Of a stretch of DNA of 12,152 nt, positions 11,595 through 12,152 are shown piece after piece. Both the position numbers and the translations under genes were made by a program. The stretch is from the NCBI GenBank assembly GCA_023391075.1, contig JAEWBQ010000002.1, forward strand, positions 1 to 12,152, written 5' to 3'. The DNA comes from Candidatus Parcubacteria bacterium. GTDB lineage: Bacteria > Patescibacteriota > Saccharimonadia > Saccharimonadales > Saccharimonadaceae. The notes beneath the pieces were generated by a model. It had not been told where the DNA came from. It ran no database searches and saw nothing but the letters and a program-made list of their open reading frames with translations. Numbering within the stretch: position 1 is the stretch's first letter; the number at the start of each line of letters is the position of its first letter.

Positions 11595-12152
11595 TTACTT
11601 GTGCATCAGGCTGTACGGATTTGAGAAACGATCGCCCTGTTCGGCAGTGATATCCCAAGAGCCAGAGGCAGTGAGGATGGCGCCAGGCCAGGTCCAGCCG
11701 AGCGTCCCCACGGCGTTCGCCTGAGTATATGGAAGGTAGCGTTCGGCACCAGTCGCATCATTGCGAAGCCGGACGGTGCAGTAGGTTCCAGATAGCGCCG
11801 TACAGCCGCTGCCGAAACTTTCCGAGGTGGTGTAGCCATGCTCGGAAGTGGCGTCACCCGCTTGCTGTAATGTCGGACTACTGCTGGTGCTATTCAGAGA
11901 CGTTGCGACCTGCAACGCTTGGCCAGCGTTAATAATGCCGTGGCCATACTGCTCGGTGTACGTGGCGCCGTTCATGGCGCTCGGCTTGGTGGCGGTCGCC
12001 ATGAGAAGCGCGCGGATATCGTCGACGCTTGAGCTTGGGCGGATTGATTTCAGGAGTGCGACGAGGCTAGCGGTCTGAGGGGTAGAAAACGAGGTGCCGT
12101 ACAGGGTGCCAGAGTAGAGCGAGGTACCGTTCGCAGGCGTCCAGGTAGGTGA
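11595..12152 (-). CDS. Subtilisin-family (S8) serine protease, C-terminal part (5' end outside window)
   Basis: Reading from the right edge, 185 residues are present. Residue 19 onward reads GTSFSTPQTASLVALL, the subtilase catalytic-serine block (G-T-S-x-x-x-P), with the nucleophile Ser at residue 21 (codon 12090-12092). It is followed by the typical last helix and YGHGIINAGQAL (about 69-80), the end of the S8 domain. The catalytic Asp and His lie outside the window. A further 100 or so residues form a Ser/Thr-rich C-terminal region with two cysteines (in GSGCTALSGTYCTVRL) that may form a disulfide, and aromatic beta-rich segments (LGWTWPGAIL, GSWDIT), probably an accessory domain. The first ATG inside the window (12002) is internal: the frame is open to the edge. 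Such proteases are usually exported; the signal peptide is not visible here. The stop faces the pseudopilin stop at 6 bp. Confidence 0.92.
   Translation of the reverse strand, partial: SPTWTPANGTSLYSGTLYGTSFSTPQTASLVALLKSIRPSSSVDDIRALLMATATKPSAMNGATYTEQYGHGIINAGQALQVATSLNSTSSSPTLQQAGDATSEHGYTTSESFGSGCTALSGTYCTVRLRNDATGAERYLPYTQANAVGTLGWTWPGAILTASGSWDITAEQGDRFSNPYSLMHK

Noticed and set aside
1..12152. Alternative genetic code with TGA read as glycine
   Set aside because: TGA ends several well-delimited genes at sensible family lengths and in ATGA overlaps, and no in-frame TGA occurs inside any confident gene.
1..12152. Mobile element, CRISPR array, toxin-antitoxin or defence system
   Set aside because: No transposase, integrase, regularly spaced repeats, or known defence or toxin motifs were seen; all confident genes are core or cell-surface functions.

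Overview
The window reads as chromosomal core DNA of a host-dependent or ultrasmall bacterium of the Candidate Phyla Radiation (Patescibacteria), most likely Candidatus Saccharibacteria (TM7). This assignment is inference from recalled gene neighbourhoods: tight packing with 4-bp start/stop overlaps, a minimal type IV pilus cluster, a very short TsaB, and first genes of transcripts that appear leaderless. TGA is used as an ordinary stop by several genes (Nudix 1, pilM, pilN, tsaE, pseudopilin), which argues against the TGA-glycine code of Gracilibacteria and Absconditabacteria. No tRNA, rRNA, CRISPR array, insertion sequence or integrase was found, and no gene-free stretch exceeds 150 bp.

Layout: (1) 1-1593, + strand: the C-terminal half of recA, a Nudix hydrolase and recX form one tightly spaced unit for recombination and its control. 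(2) 1583-7800, - strand: a pilus assembly block transcribed right to left. It runs pilB (assembly ATPase), pilC (platform protein), then, after a 57-bp gap holding a strong extended -10 promoter, pilM, pilN, pilO and a small PilP-like membrane protein. A PRC-barrel protein follows with its own promoter and converges on recX with overlapping 3' ends. (3) 7842-8696, + strand: a back-to-back divergent promoter region separates pilB from tsaE-tsaB, two parts of the tRNA t6A modification machinery. TsaB is only 128 aa. A terminator-like hairpin follows. (4) 8840-10801, + strand: rny (RNase Y, membrane-anchored endoribonuclease) and a second Nudix hydrolase. (5) 10857-12152: a long, cysteine-containing pseudopilin-like protein (+) meets the 3' end of a subtilisin-family protease (-), cut by the window edge, with 6 bp between their stop codons.

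Together the genes cover an inner-membrane pilus machine (PilB ATPase, PilC platform, PilM-N-O-P-like alignment complex), a possible exported substrate of such a machine (the pseudopilin) and an exported-type protease, beside housekeeping genes for DNA recombination, tRNA modification and mRNA decay. No pilT, prepilin peptidase or major pilin lies in the window. I did not find a convincing wholly new system. The points most worth checking are the internally shortened TsaB that keeps what looks like a TsaB C-terminal tail, the set of leaderless promoters, the hairpin placed at the predicted +1 before rny, and the pseudopilin/protease pair.
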